Source: Rhodocyclaceae bacterium (GTDB taxonomy: Bacteria; Pseudomonadota; Gammaproteobacteria; Burkholderiales; Rhodocyclaceae). Taken from it: a stretch of DNA of 64,000 nucleotides. The stretch lies in assembly GCA_030824275.1 (NCBI GenBank), contig JAVBXY010000008.1:62001-126000 (forward strand), read 5' to 3'. Shown here one piece after another: positions 9,173 to 18,624 of the stretch (positions are counted from its first letter, which is position 1; every line of letters begins with the position of its first letter). The notes under the pieces are model-generated. The model saw only the letters and a program-made list of their open reading frames with translations, made no database searches and was not told the DNA's origin. Made by a program: the position numbers and the translations under genes.

Positions 9173-10432
9173 ATGACTGCCCAATTCTCCCGTTCCGCTC
9201 CGCTGGCCGATGCCTTTCTCGGCGCTGCACAACTCGTCGCCGCCGTGATCGCCGGCCGCAATCTCGACGTCTCCCTAGCCAATGCCGGCTACACCGGCGT
9301 CACCCGTGCTGCCGTCATGGACCTGGCCTGGACAACCCTGCGCGCCTTTAGTCGTGGCGATTTCATCCTCTCGCGCCTGATGGCGAAACCGCTCAAGGAT
9401 GAGACGGCGCGCGGCCTGCTGCTGACGGCCCTGGCCCGGCTCGAAGCGAGGCCGGAAGACGCCCACACCACCGTCGATCAGGCCGTCACCGCCGCCGCGC
9501 GGATTGCCGGCGGGCGCTACAAGGGCGTGGTCAACGGCGTACTGCGCAGCTTCCTGCGTCAGCGTGAGGAATTGCTGACCGGCCTCGACGGGGTCGCCCG
9601 ATGGCAGCATCCGGCCTGGTGGATCGCCCGCTTGCGCAAGGATCATCCGCAGGAATGGGAGGCCATTCTCGCCGCCGGCAATCAGCATCCGCCGATGAGT
9701 CTGCGGGTGAATCATCGCCGTGTCACCAGCGCCGACTTTCTTGCGCAACTCGCCGTCGCCGAGATCGCCGCCCGGCCATTGGACAGCGGCGCCCTGCGTC
9801 TCGACAAGCCGCTGCCGGTCGAGCGCATCCCCGGTTTTCGCGAAGGCCTGTGTTCGGTGCAGGATGCCGGCGCGCAAGCCGCCGCCGGCCTGCTCGACCT
9901 GCGCGAGAGGCAGCGCGTGCTCGACGCCTGCGCCGCCCCCGGCGGCAAGGCCGCGCACATCCTGGAGACGGCGGCGCTCGATTTGCTAGCGCTGGACGCC
10001 GAGGCATCGCGGACTGCGCGCATTCGCGAGAACCTCGATCGCCTCGGCCTCGCCGCCACCATCCAGGTGGCCGACGCGCGCCACGTCGATGCCTGGTGGG
10101 ACGGTCGTCCTTTTGAGCGCATCCTTGCCGACGTGCCCTGTTCCGCCTCCGGTGTCGTCCGTCGCCATCCCGATGCCAAGTGGCTGCGCCGCGAAACCGA
10201 CATCGCCGGCTTCGCCGCCAGCCAGCGGGAGATTGTCGATGCCCTGTGGCGCACCCTCGCGCCCGGTGGCAAAATGCTTTATGCCACTTGTTCGGTATTC
10301 CGCGAGGAAAACGAAAACCAGATCGACGCCTTTGCCGCGCGCCACCCCGACGCCCGGTTGCTCACCACCCTGACCCTGCTCCCCGATGCCGACCACGACG
10401 GCTTTTATTACGCGCTGCTGCAAAAGACTTGA
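9173..10432 (+). CDS. rsmB: 16S rRNA (cytosine-967 C5)-methyltransferase
   Basis: The 419-residue protein has an N-terminal NusB-like RNA-binding domain (about residues 1-140) and a SAM-dependent m5C methyltransferase domain. Visible catalytic motifs are CAAPGGKAAHI (SAM binding), DVPCSASGVVRRHP (motif IV cysteine) and YATCSVFREEN (motif VI nucleophilic cysteine). The ATG at 9173 gives MTAQFSRSAPLADAF; the in-frame extension upstream overlaps the divergent cytochrome promoter and has no homologous look. A dispersed-motif copy encodes RVTSADFL near residue 184. It heads the rsmB-DUF4390-ntrY-ntrX-trkA-trkH string. Confidence 0.94.
   Translation: MTAQFSRSAPLADAFLGAAQLVAAVIAGRNLDVSLANAGYTGVTRAAVMDLAWTTLRAFSRGDFILSRLMAKPLKDETARGLLLTALARLEARPEDAHTTVDQAVTAAARIAGGRYKGVVNGVLRSFLRQREELLTGLDGVARWQHPAWWIARLRKDHPQEWEAILAAGNQHPPMSLRVNHRRVTSADFLAQLAVAEIAARPLDSGALRLDKPLPVERIPGFREGLCSVQDAGAQAAAGLLDLRERQRVLDACAAPGGKAAHILETAALDLLALDAEASRTARIRENLDRLGLAATIQVADARHVDAWWDGRPFERILADVPCSASGVVRRHPDAKWLRRETDIAGFAASQREIVDALWRTLAPGGKMLYATCSVFREENENQIDAFAARHPDARLLTTLTLLPDADHDGFYYALLQKT
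9717..9740 (+). repeat. Dispersed 24-bp motif, copy 5
   Basis: Three mismatches. It lies in rsmB and is read as RVTSADF. Confidence 0.75.
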
Positions 10433-10973
10433 GCATCTGCTGCTGGCGGCCGTGCTGCTGCTGGCAACGCTGGCCCATGCTGGCAGCATCGAGCCGAAGC
10501 GTGCCGCGCTGACTCCTGGCGACGACGGCTACACGCTCTCCGCCGAATTCAGCGTCGAGCTCGGCAACCGCCTCGAAGATGCCGTGACCCGGGGGGTCCC
10601 GCTCTACTTCAACCTCGAATTCGTCCTCGAACGCGGTCGCAAATACTGGGTGAACGAACACATCGCCACCCGTACCCTCAATTACCGCCTGGCCTACAGC
10701 AGCCTCATGCGGCAGTACCGTCTTTCCACCGGCAGCCTGCATCAGAACTTTGGCAGCCTGGCCGAAGCCTTGCGCGTGATCGGTCGCATCTCCGCCCTGC
10801 CGGTGGTCGACAAGGGCCTGCTGAAATCCGGCGAGGCCTACGAGGCCGTTGTGCGTCTGTCGCTGGATCGCAGCCAGTTGCCCAAGCCCTTCCAGGTCGA
10901 CGCGATGACCGACCGGGATTGGCACGTGGAGACGAAAGCCCTGCGCTGGCAGTTCGTCGCGCCGGCACCATGA
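10386..10973 (+). CDS. DUF4390 family exported protein
   Basis: A protein of up to 195 residues matching DUF4390, whose members sit between rsmB and ntrY in many betaproteobacteria. A hydrophobic stretch (HLLLAAVLLLATLAHA) makes a signal peptide. The mature part (GVPLYFNLEFVLERGRKYW, YRLAYSSLMRQYRLS) looks beta-rich and has no catalytic motif. The start is uncertain: ATG 10386 overlaps the rsmB end by 47 bases, and no good alternative ATG precedes the hydrophobic core. Its TGA overlaps the ntrY ATG. The role is unknown; position suggests it works with the NtrY sensor or the envelope. Confidence 0.75.
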   Translation: MPTTTAFITRCCKRLEHLLLAAVLLLATLAHAGSIEPKRAALTPGDDGYTLSAEFSVELGNRLEDAVTRGVPLYFNLEFVLERGRKYWVNEHIATRTLNYRLAYSSLMRQYRLSTGSLHQNFGSLAEALRVIGRISALPVVDKGLLKSGEAYEAVVRLSLDRSQLPKPFQVDAMTDRDWHVETKALRWQFVAPAP

Positions 10974-13084
10974 GGATTGCCTTAGCGGTCGCGGCGGCGC
11001 TCGGCGCCATCCTGCTCTTCCTGCTGGCTTCCGCTTCCGCCAATACGGCGCTTTTCGCCCAGCACTATCCCTGGCTGCTGGCCATCAATGGACTTGCTGC
11101 GCTGGCCTTGCTGGTCCTCGTCGGCATGCAGTTGATGCGCCTGCGCCGCGACTATCGCAGCGGTGTTTTCGGCTCGCGACTGAAGTCGCGTCTGCTGCTG
11201 ACGCTGGCGCTGATGGCCGTTCTGCCCGGTGCGCTGGTGTATGGCGTGTCGATGCAGTTCGCGGTGAAGAGCATCGATTCGTGGTTCGATGTGCGCGTCG
11301 ATACGGCCCTCGAAGGCGGACTCAATCTCGGCCGCAGCGTGCTCGACACGCTCCAGGCCGAACTGCTCGACAAGGCGCGCGGCGCGGCCCTCGAACTCGG
11401 TGATGGCAGTTTCGTCAGCGGCTCCCGCCTCAATCGCCTGCGTGAGCTGGCCGGCGCCCAGACGGCAGCGCTGTTGACCACCTCCGGCCAGGTGTTGGCC
11501 AGCAGTTCCGGCGAGATGGGCAATCTGCTGCCGCCGCTGCCAAGTCCTGGCCTGTTGCGCACGGCGCGGGGCGGTCGCGGCATGGCTGCGGTGGGCGATG
11601 CGGAAGGCGGCGGCCTGCTGTTGCGCGCCCTGGTCCCGGTTTCTGGCGGCCTGTCGCTGGAGCCGCGCATCCTGCAATTCACCCAGGCGGTACCGACGCA
11701 GATCGCGAAAAGTGCCGAGAGTGTCGAGGCTGCGCATCGCGATTACCAGGAGCTGCAACTGGGCCGTATCGGTCTCAAGCGCATCTACACCATGACATTG
11801 ACGCTGGCGCTGCTGCTGGCACTGTTCGCCGCTGTGGCCCTGGCCTTCTTCCTCGCCGAGCGCCTGGCGCGGCCGCTGCTGATCCTGGCCGAGGGCACGC
11901 AGGCGGTGGCTGCCGGCGATTTCACACCGCGCGCCACCGTGGAAGGCAATGACGAACTCGGTGTGCTGACCCATTCCTTCAACAGCATGACCCAGCAGCT
12001 CGGCGAGGCCCGCGCCCAGACCGAACACCACCGCGCCGAGGTGGAAGCGGCGCAGGCCTACCTGGAAAGCGTGCTGGCCAACCTCTCCGCCGGCGTGCTC
12101 GCCTTCGATCTGCGCTTTCGCCTGCGCGCCGCTAATCGAGGAGCCTTGAACATCCTGCGCGATGAACTCGACGGTTTTGAAAAACTCGCCGTGCAGGATT
12201 GGCCCCGCCATGAAACCCTGGCCGGCTCGATACTCGAAGGCTTCGCCCGGCGCGGCGGCGAATGGCAGGAGCAGCTTGAGATCCCCCGTCCCGACGGTAT
12301 CCCGCAGGCCCTGCTGGTGCGCGGCACGGCGCTGCCGGCGGCCGGCGGCGGCGGCTATGTGGTGGTCTTCGACGACATCACCCAGCTCATTGCCGCCCAG
12401 CGCTCCGCTGCCTGGGGCGAAGTGGCGCGGCGCCTCGCCCATGAGATCAAGAACCCGCTGACACCGATCCAGCTTTCCGCCGAGCGCTTGCAGATGAAGC
12501 TCGCCGACCGCCTCGACGACGCCGGTCGCGAACTGCTGCTGCGCTCCACCAATACGATCGTGAACCAGGTCGAGGCCATGAAAAACATGGTCAATGATTT
12601 CCGCGACTACGCCCGTACGCCGCCGCCGCAGCTGGTGTCGGTTGATCTCGATGCCCTCGTTGCCGACGTGCTGGCCCTGTACGAGAATGCCAAGGCGCCG
12701 GTCGCCGTCTCGCCAGCGCCGACTTTGCCGCCGGTCAAGGCCGATCCCAACCAGTTGCGTCAGGTGCTGCACAACCTGCTGGCCAACGCCCAGGACGCGC
12801 TGGCCGAGGTCGCCGATGCCCGCATCACGCTGACCACTGCCTTCGACGACCAACGTGCCCGGCTGACCCTGAGCGACAACGGCCCCGGCTTTCCGCCGCA
12901 GATCCTGTCGCGGGCCTTCGAGCCCTACGTCACGACCAAGGCCAAGGGCACCGGCCTGGGCCTGGCCATCGTCAAGAAAATCATGGATGACCACGGCGGC
13001 GAAATCCGCCTGGCCAACAACCCCGGTGGCGAGATCAGCCTGTGGCTGCCCCTCGCCAAGCCCGGCGCATCAACAGGAGCATAG
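10970..13084 (+). CDS. ntrY: NtrY-type sensor histidine kinase
   Basis: A 704-residue membrane kinase. Hydrophobic segments at about 5-25, 35-55 and 73-93, a periplasmic region to about 270 and a further helix at 275-297 are followed by HAMP (298-350) and PAS (about 362-480). The dimerisation/phosphorylation box has His491 in HEIKNPLTPIQLSAERL, and a HATPase domain carries NLLANAQDAL and SDNGPGFP. It should phosphorylate the adjacent NtrX in response to nitrogen, redox or envelope signals. A dispersed-motif copy encodes AVSPAPTL at 578-585, in the linker between the phosphorylation helices and the ATPase N-box. The ATG overlaps the upstream stop codon (ATGA). Confidence 0.92.
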   Translation: MRIALAVAAALGAILLFLLASASANTALFAQHYPWLLAINGLAALALLVLVGMQLMRLRRDYRSGVFGSRLKSRLLLTLALMAVLPGALVYGVSMQFAVKSIDSWFDVRVDTALEGGLNLGRSVLDTLQAELLDKARGAALELGDGSFVSGSRLNRLRELAGAQTAALLTTSGQVLASSSGEMGNLLPPLPSPGLLRTARGGRGMAAVGDAEGGGLLLRALVPVSGGLSLEPRILQFTQAVPTQIAKSAESVEAAHRDYQELQLGRIGLKRIYTMTLTLALLLALFAAVALAFFLAERLARPLLILAEGTQAVAAGDFTPRATVEGNDELGVLTHSFNSMTQQLGEARAQTEHHRAEVEAAQAYLESVLANLSAGVLAFDLRFRLRAANRGALNILRDELDGFEKLAVQDWPRHETLAGSILEGFARRGGEWQEQLEIPRPDGIPQALLVRGTALPAAGGGGYVVVFDDITQLIAAQRSAAWGEVARRLAHEIKNPLTPIQLSAERLQMKLADRLDDAGRELLLRSTNTIVNQVEAMKNMVNDFRDYARTPPPQLVSVDLDALVADVLALYENAKAPVAVSPAPTLPPVKADPNQLRQVLHNLLANAQDALAEVADARITLTTAFDDQRARLTLSDNGPGFPPQILSRAFEPYVTTKAKGTGLGLAIVKKIMDDHGGEIRLANNPGGEISLWLPLAKPGASTGA
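12704..12727 (+). repeat. Dispersed 24-bp motif, copy 6
   Basis: One mismatch, in the last base. It lies in ntrY and is read as AVSPAPTL. Confidence 0.9.
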
Positions 13085-13086
13085 AC

Positions 13087-14325
13087 ATGCCGAAAATTCT
13101 GGTCGTCGACGATGAAATGGGTATCCGCGAGCTGCTCTCGGAAATCCTCCGCGACGAAGGTCACGACGTCGAACTGGCCGAGCATGCCGCCGCCGCCCGA
13201 GCCGCCCGCGAGGCCGCCCGTCCCGATCTGGTGTTGCTCGACATCTGGATGCCCGACACCGACGGCATCACCCTGCTCAAGGAGTGGGCCGGCAACGGCC
13301 AGCTCAACATGCCGGTGGTGATGATGTCCGGCCACGCCACCATCGACACGGCGGTCGAGGCGACCAAGATCGGCGCCCTGGATTTCCTCGAAAAGCCCAT
13401 CGGCATGCAGAAGCTGCTGTCGGCGGTGAAGAAGGCGCTGGAGCGCGGTGTTCGCCCTGGCGAAGGCGGTCTTTCATTGGCGGCCTTCGCCCGCCCCGGC
13501 CCCCTGCGTGACATCAAGAAGCGTCTCGACCAGATGCTGGCCAAGAGCCGCCTGCTGCTGCTGCGCTCCGCCCCCGGCGGCATCGTCGAACTGGTGGCGC
13601 GCAGCGCCCAGGTGGCGGGCAAACCCTGGCTCGACCTGGCCCACGATCCGAACCCGCTGAGCCTGGAAGTGCTCGAACGTGCCAGCGGCGGCGTGCTCTG
13701 GTGCGAGGAGCTGGCGCGCCTGACCCGTCTGCAACAGAAGAATCTTCTGTTCGCCGCCGAGCGTCTCGACAAGTTCAATTTGCGCCTGCTTGCCGCCACC
13801 ACCCATTCCGGTGCCGAACTGGTGGCTCTGGGCTGGGATGAAGTCGGTCTCACCCGTCTATTCGACACGGCTCTCGGCGTGCCGGGCCTCGCCGATCTCA
13901 AGGACGAGGTGCCCGACATTGCCGCCCATCTGCTGACCCAACTGGCAGAGAGCGAGGAGGTGTCCTTGCGCCGTTTCTCCAGTGCGGCGCTCAATGCCCT
14001 GCGCCAGCATGCCTGGCCCGGCGGCTTCGGCGAGTTGCGTGGTGCCGTCAAGTCGCTGGCTCTGGCAGCGCTGGGCGAGGAGATCGGTGAGGATGACGTG
14101 CATCGTCTGCTGGCCCCGGCCGGTGAGACCGAATTACTGCCCGCCGGACTCGCTCCCGAGGTCATTGACCTGCCTTTGCGCGAAGCTCGCGAAGCCTTCG
14201 AACGCATGTACTTCGACTATCACCTGAAAAAAGACGGCGGCAACATGACGCGACTGGCGGAGAAGACCGGGCTGGAACGTACCCATCTCTATCGCAAGCT
14301 CAAGGACCTGGGGCTAAGGGGATAA
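13087..14325 (+). CDS. ntrX: NtrX-type response regulator with degenerate AAA+ domain
   Basis: A 412-residue regulator. The receiver domain is intact (acidic pair at 8-9, phosphoacceptor Asp52 in LLDIWMPD, Lys103). A Fis-type helix-turn-helix closes the protein (NMTRLAEKTGLERTHLYRKL). The middle (about 130-350) aligns by position with a sigma-54-activator AAA+ domain, but no Walker A loop and no GAFTGA loop can be found. Weakened remnants such as ASGGVLWCEELARL (Walker B position) and RLLAATTHS remain. It is therefore unlikely to hydrolyse ATP or open sigma-54 promoters, and may act as a sigma-70 repressor or activator. It is partnered with NtrY two bases upstream. Confidence 0.88.
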   Translation: MPKILVVDDEMGIRELLSEILRDEGHDVELAEHAAAARAAREAARPDLVLLDIWMPDTDGITLLKEWAGNGQLNMPVVMMSGHATIDTAVEATKIGALDFLEKPIGMQKLLSAVKKALERGVRPGEGGLSLAAFARPGPLRDIKKRLDQMLAKSRLLLLRSAPGGIVELVARSAQVAGKPWLDLAHDPNPLSLEVLERASGGVLWCEELARLTRLQQKNLLFAAERLDKFNLRLLAATTHSGAELVALGWDEVGLTRLFDTALGVPGLADLKDEVPDIAAHLLTQLAESEEVSLRRFSSAALNALRQHAWPGGFGELRGAVKSLALAALGEEIGEDDVHRLLAPAGETELLPAGLAPEVIDLPLREAREAFERMYFDYHLKKDGGNMTRLAEKTGLERTHLYRKLKDLGLRG

Positions 14326-14329
14326 AGGG

Positions 14330-15757
14330 ATGAAAATCGTCATCCTCGGCGCCGGCCAGGTCGGCGCTTCCGTGGCGGAAGCGCTGGCGTCGGAAGCCAA
14401 CGACATCACCATCGTGGACCAGAACGGCGCCTATCTGTCCCAGCTCGCCGACCGCCTCGACGTGCGCACGGTGACCGGCAATGCGGCCCTGCCATCGGTA
14501 TTGGCCACCGCCGGTCTCGACGATGCCGACATGCTGGTGGCGGTAACGCAATCGGATCAGACCAATCTGGTCGCCTGCCGTATCGCGCGCAGCCTGTTCA
14601 ACACACCGACCCGCATTGCCCGCCTGCGTTCGGCGGACTTTCTTGAGGACGAGCGCCTGCTGGCCGAGGAAAATTTCGCGGTCAGTCACGCCATCTGCCC
14701 AGAGCAGGAGATCACCGACTACATCCAGCGTCTGATCGAGTTTCCCGAGGCGCTCCAGGTACTGGAGTTCGCCGAGGGGCGTGTCACCCTGGTGTGCGTG
14801 CGTGCCTATGAAGGCGGGCTGCTCGTCGGCAAACCGATACGTGCCATGCGCGAACACCTGCCATCTGGTGTCGATGCCCGCATCGCCGCCGTCTTTCGCG
14901 ACCATCAGCCACTGGAGCCGGAGGGTGGCACCATCATCGAGGCCGGCGACGAAGTCTTTCTGCTCGCCGCCAGCGAACATATCCGCTCGGTCATGTGCGA
15001 ATTGCGTCGCATGCTGAAGCCGGTGAAGCGGATCATGATCGCCGGCGGCGGCAACATCGGTTCGCGGGTGGCTGGTGCCTTGGAGAGCGACTATCAGGTC
15101 AAGATCCTCGAACGCGACGGCGCCCGCGCGGAACTGGTGGCCGGGCGCCTGAGCAGCACGCTGGTACTGCACGGCGAGGCCACGGACGAGACCCTGCTGG
15201 CCCAGGAGAACATCGACGAGATGGACATGTTCCTCGCCCTGACCAATGACGACGAAGACAACATCATGGCCGCGTCGCTGGCCAAACGCCTGGGCTGCAA
15301 GCGCGTGCTGGCGTTGATCAATCGCCGCGCCTATGCCGACATGGTGCAGGGCGGTCCCATCGATATCGGCCTGTCGCCGGCCCAGGTCTCCATCGGTTCG
15401 CTGCTGGCTTTTGTCCGCCGTGGCGATGTGGTGCGGGTGCACAGCCTGCGCCGGGGTGCGGCCGAGGCGCTGGAGCTGATCGTGCATGGCGACCGCGACA
15501 CTTCCAAGGTGACCGGCCGCCGCATCAACGAACTGCCGACGATCAAGGGTGCCCGCATCGCTGCCATCGTCCGTCAGGGAGCACCGGCTGTACGTTATCA
15601 GGACGGTCTGCCGACCAATACCTCGGGGCACCATGTGATCATTCCCCACCACGATACGGTGGTGGAAGAGGGCGACCACGTCATCATCTTCTGCACCCGC
15701 AAGTCGCAAGTGCCACAGGTGGAAAAACTGTTCCAGGTCAGCGCCGGATTTTTCTGA
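14330..15757 (+). CDS. trkA: Trk system potassium uptake regulatory protein TrkA
   Basis: The peripheral nucleotide-binding regulator of the Trk K+ channel. The 475-residue protein holds two RCK modules. Each has a Rossmann signature (ILGAGQVGASVAEAL at the N-terminus and MIAGGGNIGSRVAGAL in the middle) followed by a TrkA-C domain. Length is that of full two-repeat TrkA. It sits between ntrX and trkH, with its stop codon overlapping the trkH start by one base, so regulator and channel are made together. Confidence 0.96.
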   Translation: MKIVILGAGQVGASVAEALASEANDITIVDQNGAYLSQLADRLDVRTVTGNAALPSVLATAGLDDADMLVAVTQSDQTNLVACRIARSLFNTPTRIARLRSADFLEDERLLAEENFAVSHAICPEQEITDYIQRLIEFPEALQVLEFAEGRVTLVCVRAYEGGLLVGKPIRAMREHLPSGVDARIAAVFRDHQPLEPEGGTIIEAGDEVFLLAASEHIRSVMCELRRMLKPVKRIMIAGGGNIGSRVAGALESDYQVKILERDGARAELVAGRLSSTLVLHGEATDETLLAQENIDEMDMFLALTNDDEDNIMAASLAKRLGCKRVLALINRRAYADMVQGGPIDIGLSPAQVSIGSLLAFVRRGDVVRVHSLRRGAAEALELIVHGDRDTSKVTGRRINELPTIKGARIAAIVRQGAPAVRYQDGLPTNTSGHHVIIPHHDTVVEEGDHVIIFCTRKSQVPQVEKLFQVSAGFF

Positions 15758-17217
15758 TGTTCTATCGCCTGCTCCCGGTCAGCCACGTCCTCGGCGCCAT
15801 GCTGATGTTCTTTAGCATCACTTACCTGATGCCCATCGCTGGCGCCCTGATCTTCGACGACGGCACCCTGGTCGACTTCGTTGACGCGATGCTGATTGCA
15901 CTGGGCAGCGGGTTCATCCTCTGGTTCGGCACCCGCCGCCACAAGCGGGAACTCAAGCCGCGCGACGGCTTCCTGCTGGTGACGCTGGCCTGGATATTGA
16001 TGGCCGCCATCGCCACGGTGCCGCTGCTGCTGGTCATCGACGGGCTATCTTTCACCGACGCCTTCTTCGAGACCATGTCCGGCTTGACCACGACCGGCGC
16101 GACCACCCTGAGCGGCCTGGAAAAACTGCCGCCCTCGATCAATCTCTGGCGCCACGAACTGAACTGGCTGGGTGGCATGGGCATCATCGTGCTGGCCGTG
16201 GCCATCCTGCCCCTGCTCGGTGTCGGCGGCATGCAGCTTTACAAGGCCGAGACGCCCGGGCCGATGAAGGACGCGAAGCTGACGGCACGCATCGCCGACA
16301 CCGCCAAGGCTCTCTGGCTGGTGTATTTCGCCATCACCGTGGCCTGCATCCTGGCCCTGCGCGCGGTTGGCATGAACTGGTTCGACGCCATCTGCCATGC
16401 CTTCGCCACCCTGTCCCTGGGTGGATTTTCCACCTACGATTCGAGCGTCGGCCAGTTCAATTCGCCGGCCATTGAGGCCGTGCTGATCTTCTTCATGATG
16501 GTGGCTGGCATCAACTTTGCCACCCACTTCGTGGCCTGGCGCGGCCGCTCACTGCGGACCTACTGGAGCGACACCGAAGCCAAGGCCTTCGTCGCCCTGA
16601 TCGCCAGCAGTACCCTGATCTGCACCGTTTATCTATATGCGAAGGGCACCTACCCCGACTTCCCGACCACCCTCCGTCATGTCTCCTTCAACCTGGTGTC
16701 GATTGCCACCGACAGCGGTTTTGCCAGTCAGGACTACGACAAGTGGCCGATTTTCGTTCCGCTGTGGATGCTCTTCCTGTCCTGCATCTCGGTCAGCTCC
16801 GGTTCCACCGGCGGCGGCATCAAGATGATCCGTACCCTGATCCTCGCCCAGCAGGGGCTGCTCGAATTGAAGCGTCTGGTCCATCCCCAACTCGCCGCTC
16901 CGCTGCGTGTGGGGCGCACGGCAATTTCGCGGCAGATCGCCGGCGCCGTGCTCGGTTTCATCTTTCTCTACATACTGGCCGTGGGCGAGCTGAGTTTCTT
17001 CCTCATCGCCTCGGGGCTGGATTTCACCTCCTCGATCACCGCCATCGTCGCCTGCATCAACAACGCCGGCCCGGGCCTCAACGTCGTCGGCCCGGCGCAG
17101 AATTACGCGCCGCTGACGGACTTCCAGACCTGGGTGTGCACCTTCGCCATGCTGCTCGGGCGTCTGGAGGTGCTGTCGGTGTTCGTGCTGTTTACACCGG
17201 CCTTCTGGCGCAGATGA
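15757..17217 (+). CDS. trkH: Trk potassium channel subunit TrkH
   Basis: A 486-residue inner-membrane K+ translocator with about ten to twelve hydrophobic segments. Selectivity-filter loops of the four pseudo-repeats are visible, for example SGLTTTGATTL, TLSLGGFSTYDSS, TDSGFASQDY and CINNAGPGLNVVGP. It needs TrkA, encoded just upstream, for gating. It closes the rsmB-to-trkH run; hemE follows after 47 bp. Confidence 0.96.
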   Translation: MFYRLLPVSHVLGAMLMFFSITYLMPIAGALIFDDGTLVDFVDAMLIALGSGFILWFGTRRHKRELKPRDGFLLVTLAWILMAAIATVPLLLVIDGLSFTDAFFETMSGLTTTGATTLSGLEKLPPSINLWRHELNWLGGMGIIVLAVAILPLLGVGGMQLYKAETPGPMKDAKLTARIADTAKALWLVYFAITVACILALRAVGMNWFDAICHAFATLSLGGFSTYDSSVGQFNSPAIEAVLIFFMMVAGINFATHFVAWRGRSLRTYWSDTEAKAFVALIASSTLICTVYLYAKGTYPDFPTTLRHVSFNLVSIATDSGFASQDYDKWPIFVPLWMLFLSCISVSSGSTGGGIKMIRTLILAQQGLLELKRLVHPQLAAPLRVGRTAISRQIAGAVLGFIFLYILAVGELSFFLIASGLDFTSSITAIVACINNAGPGLNVVGPAQNYAPLTDFQTWVCTFAMLLGRLEVLSVFVLFTPAFWRR

Positions 17218-17264
17218 GCCGGCCGCCGGTGCGATAATCGAGGTTTTCCGCAACGGAGCGCCCC

Positions 17265-18335
17265 ATGGCCCGCCCCAAGAACGACACCTTCCTTCGCGCC
17301 CTGCTGCGCGAGCCCGTGGACTACACCCCCGTCTGGCTGATGCGCCAGGCCGGTCGCTACCTGCCGGAATACTGCGAGACCCGCCGCCGCGCCGGCAGCT
17401 TCCTCAATCTGTGCAAGAACCCGCAGCTGGCCTGCGAGGTCACCCTGCAACCCCTGGCGCGCTACGAACTGGACGCTGCCATTCTGTTCTCCGACATCCT
17501 CACCGTGCCGGACGCCATGGGCCTGGGCCTGTATTTCGCCGAGGGCGAGGGGCCGAAGTTCGAGCGGCCCTTGCGCGACGAGTGGGAAATCCGCGACCTC
17601 ACCGCGCCCGATCCCTACCAGCACCTGCGCTACGTCATGGACGCCGTGGCCGAGATCCGCCGCGCCCTGGACAACTCCGTGCCCCTGATCGGCTTCTCCG
17701 GCAGCCCCTGGACGCTGGCCTGCTACATGGTCGAGGGCGGTTCCTCGGACGACTACCGCACGGTCAAGACCATGCTCTACGACCGCCCCGACCTGATGCA
17801 CCGCATCCTCGATGTCACCGCCCAGTCGGTGACCAGCTATCTCAACGCCCAGATCGAATCCGGCGCCCAGGCCGTGATGATCTTCGACTCCTGGGGCGGC
17901 GCCCTGTCCCACGCGGCCTACAAGGAATTCTCGCTGGCCTACATGCAACGCATCGTCGCCGGCTTGAAGCGTGAGCACGACGGCGAGCGTGTGCCCTGCA
18001 TTGTGTTCACCAAGGGCGGCGGGCAGTGGATCGAATCCATTGCCGATATCGGTTGCGATGCCATCGGCCTCGACTGGACCACGGATCTGGGCGAGGCCCG
18101 GCGCAAGGTCGGCGACCGTGTTGCATTGCAAGGCAACTTCGATCCGATGGCGCTTTTCGCTTCGCCGGAAGCGGTGGCGGCGGAAGCCCGCCGCGTGCTG
18201 GACAACTATGGAACCGGCAGCGGCCATGTCTTCAATCTGGGTCACGGCATCAATCAATTTACCCCGCCGGAAAACGTCGAAGTTCTGGTTGACACCGTGC
18301 ACAGCCACAGCCGGCGCGGGTCGGCGCGGAGCTGA
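17265..18335 (+). CDS. hemE: Uroporphyrinogen decarboxylase
   Basis: Converts uroporphyrinogen III to coproporphyrinogen III in heme synthesis by removing four carboxyl groups. The 356-residue protein opens with the diagnostic [15 protein letters not shown]. It also carries [15 protein letters not shown], with a catalytic Asp, and [13 protein letters not shown]. Near the end [10 protein letters not shown] and [12 protein letters not shown] match the family. Length is standard. AACGGAG precedes the ATG. A possible GATAAT -10 element lies at about 17231, but I see no convincing -35. Confidence 0.97.
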   Translation: MARPKNDTFLRALLREPVDYTPVWLMRQAGRYLPEYCETRRRAGSFLNLCKNPQLACEVTLQPLARYELDAAILFSDILTVPDAMGLGLYFAEGEGPKFERPLRDEWEIRDLTAPDPYQHLRYVMDAVAEIRRALDNSVPLIGFSGSPWTLACYMVEGGSSDDYRTVKTMLYDRPDLMHRILDVTAQSVTSYLNAQIESGAQAVMIFDSWGGALSHAAYKEFSLAYMQRIVAGLKREHDGERVPCIVFTKGGGQWIESIADIGCDAIGLDWTTDLGEARRKVGDRVALQGNFDPMALFASPEAVAAEARRVLDNYGTGSGHVFNLGHGINQFTPPENVEVLVDTVHSHSRRGSARS

Positions 18336-18439
18336 TTTCTTCCGGGCAGCAGGGGCGCGGCACGCGCGCCACCTATGCCCGGAAAAGGCCGTCCCGCAAG
18401 GCTTGCCGCAGATGCGAAAAAACCCCTTCCGGTGTTGAC

Positions 18440-18448
18440 TTATTCACA
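18440..18448 (+). promoter_or_regulatory. DnaA-box-like 9-mer
   Basis: TTATTCACA differs from the TTATCCACA consensus at one position. It lies 156 bp from the next similar box. Confidence 0.45.
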
Positions 18449-18603
18449 GAAATCCGTAGGACAGCGCAAGTCCTTAGCTTAGAAGGGGTATTTTCATGTC
18501 GGCCTTGCACTCTGTTGTTTATAAACAGTTTTTTTCTGGTCAAATATTGCGCAAAGATGAAAATCACCTTGCCGCACGGTCACTTAGGCCTATCCAGCAA
18601 GCC

Positions 18604-18624
18604 TTATTCACAAAGTTATCCACA
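18604..18624 (+). promoter_or_regulatory. Tandem DnaA-box pair
   Basis: TTATTCACA (18604-18612) and TTATCCACA (18616-18624) lie in the same orientation, three bases apart, about one helical turn start to start. The second is a perfect consensus box. Confidence 0.55.

Noticed and set aside
10982..12994. 670-codon open frame opposite ntrY
   Set aside because: Gln/Gly-rich antisense shadow without domains.
14619..14642. Sequence in trkA encoding RLRSADFLED, similar to motif peptide LASADF
   Set aside because: Only about 13 of 24 bases agree with the dispersed motif; the CCAGC block is missing. Probably chance.
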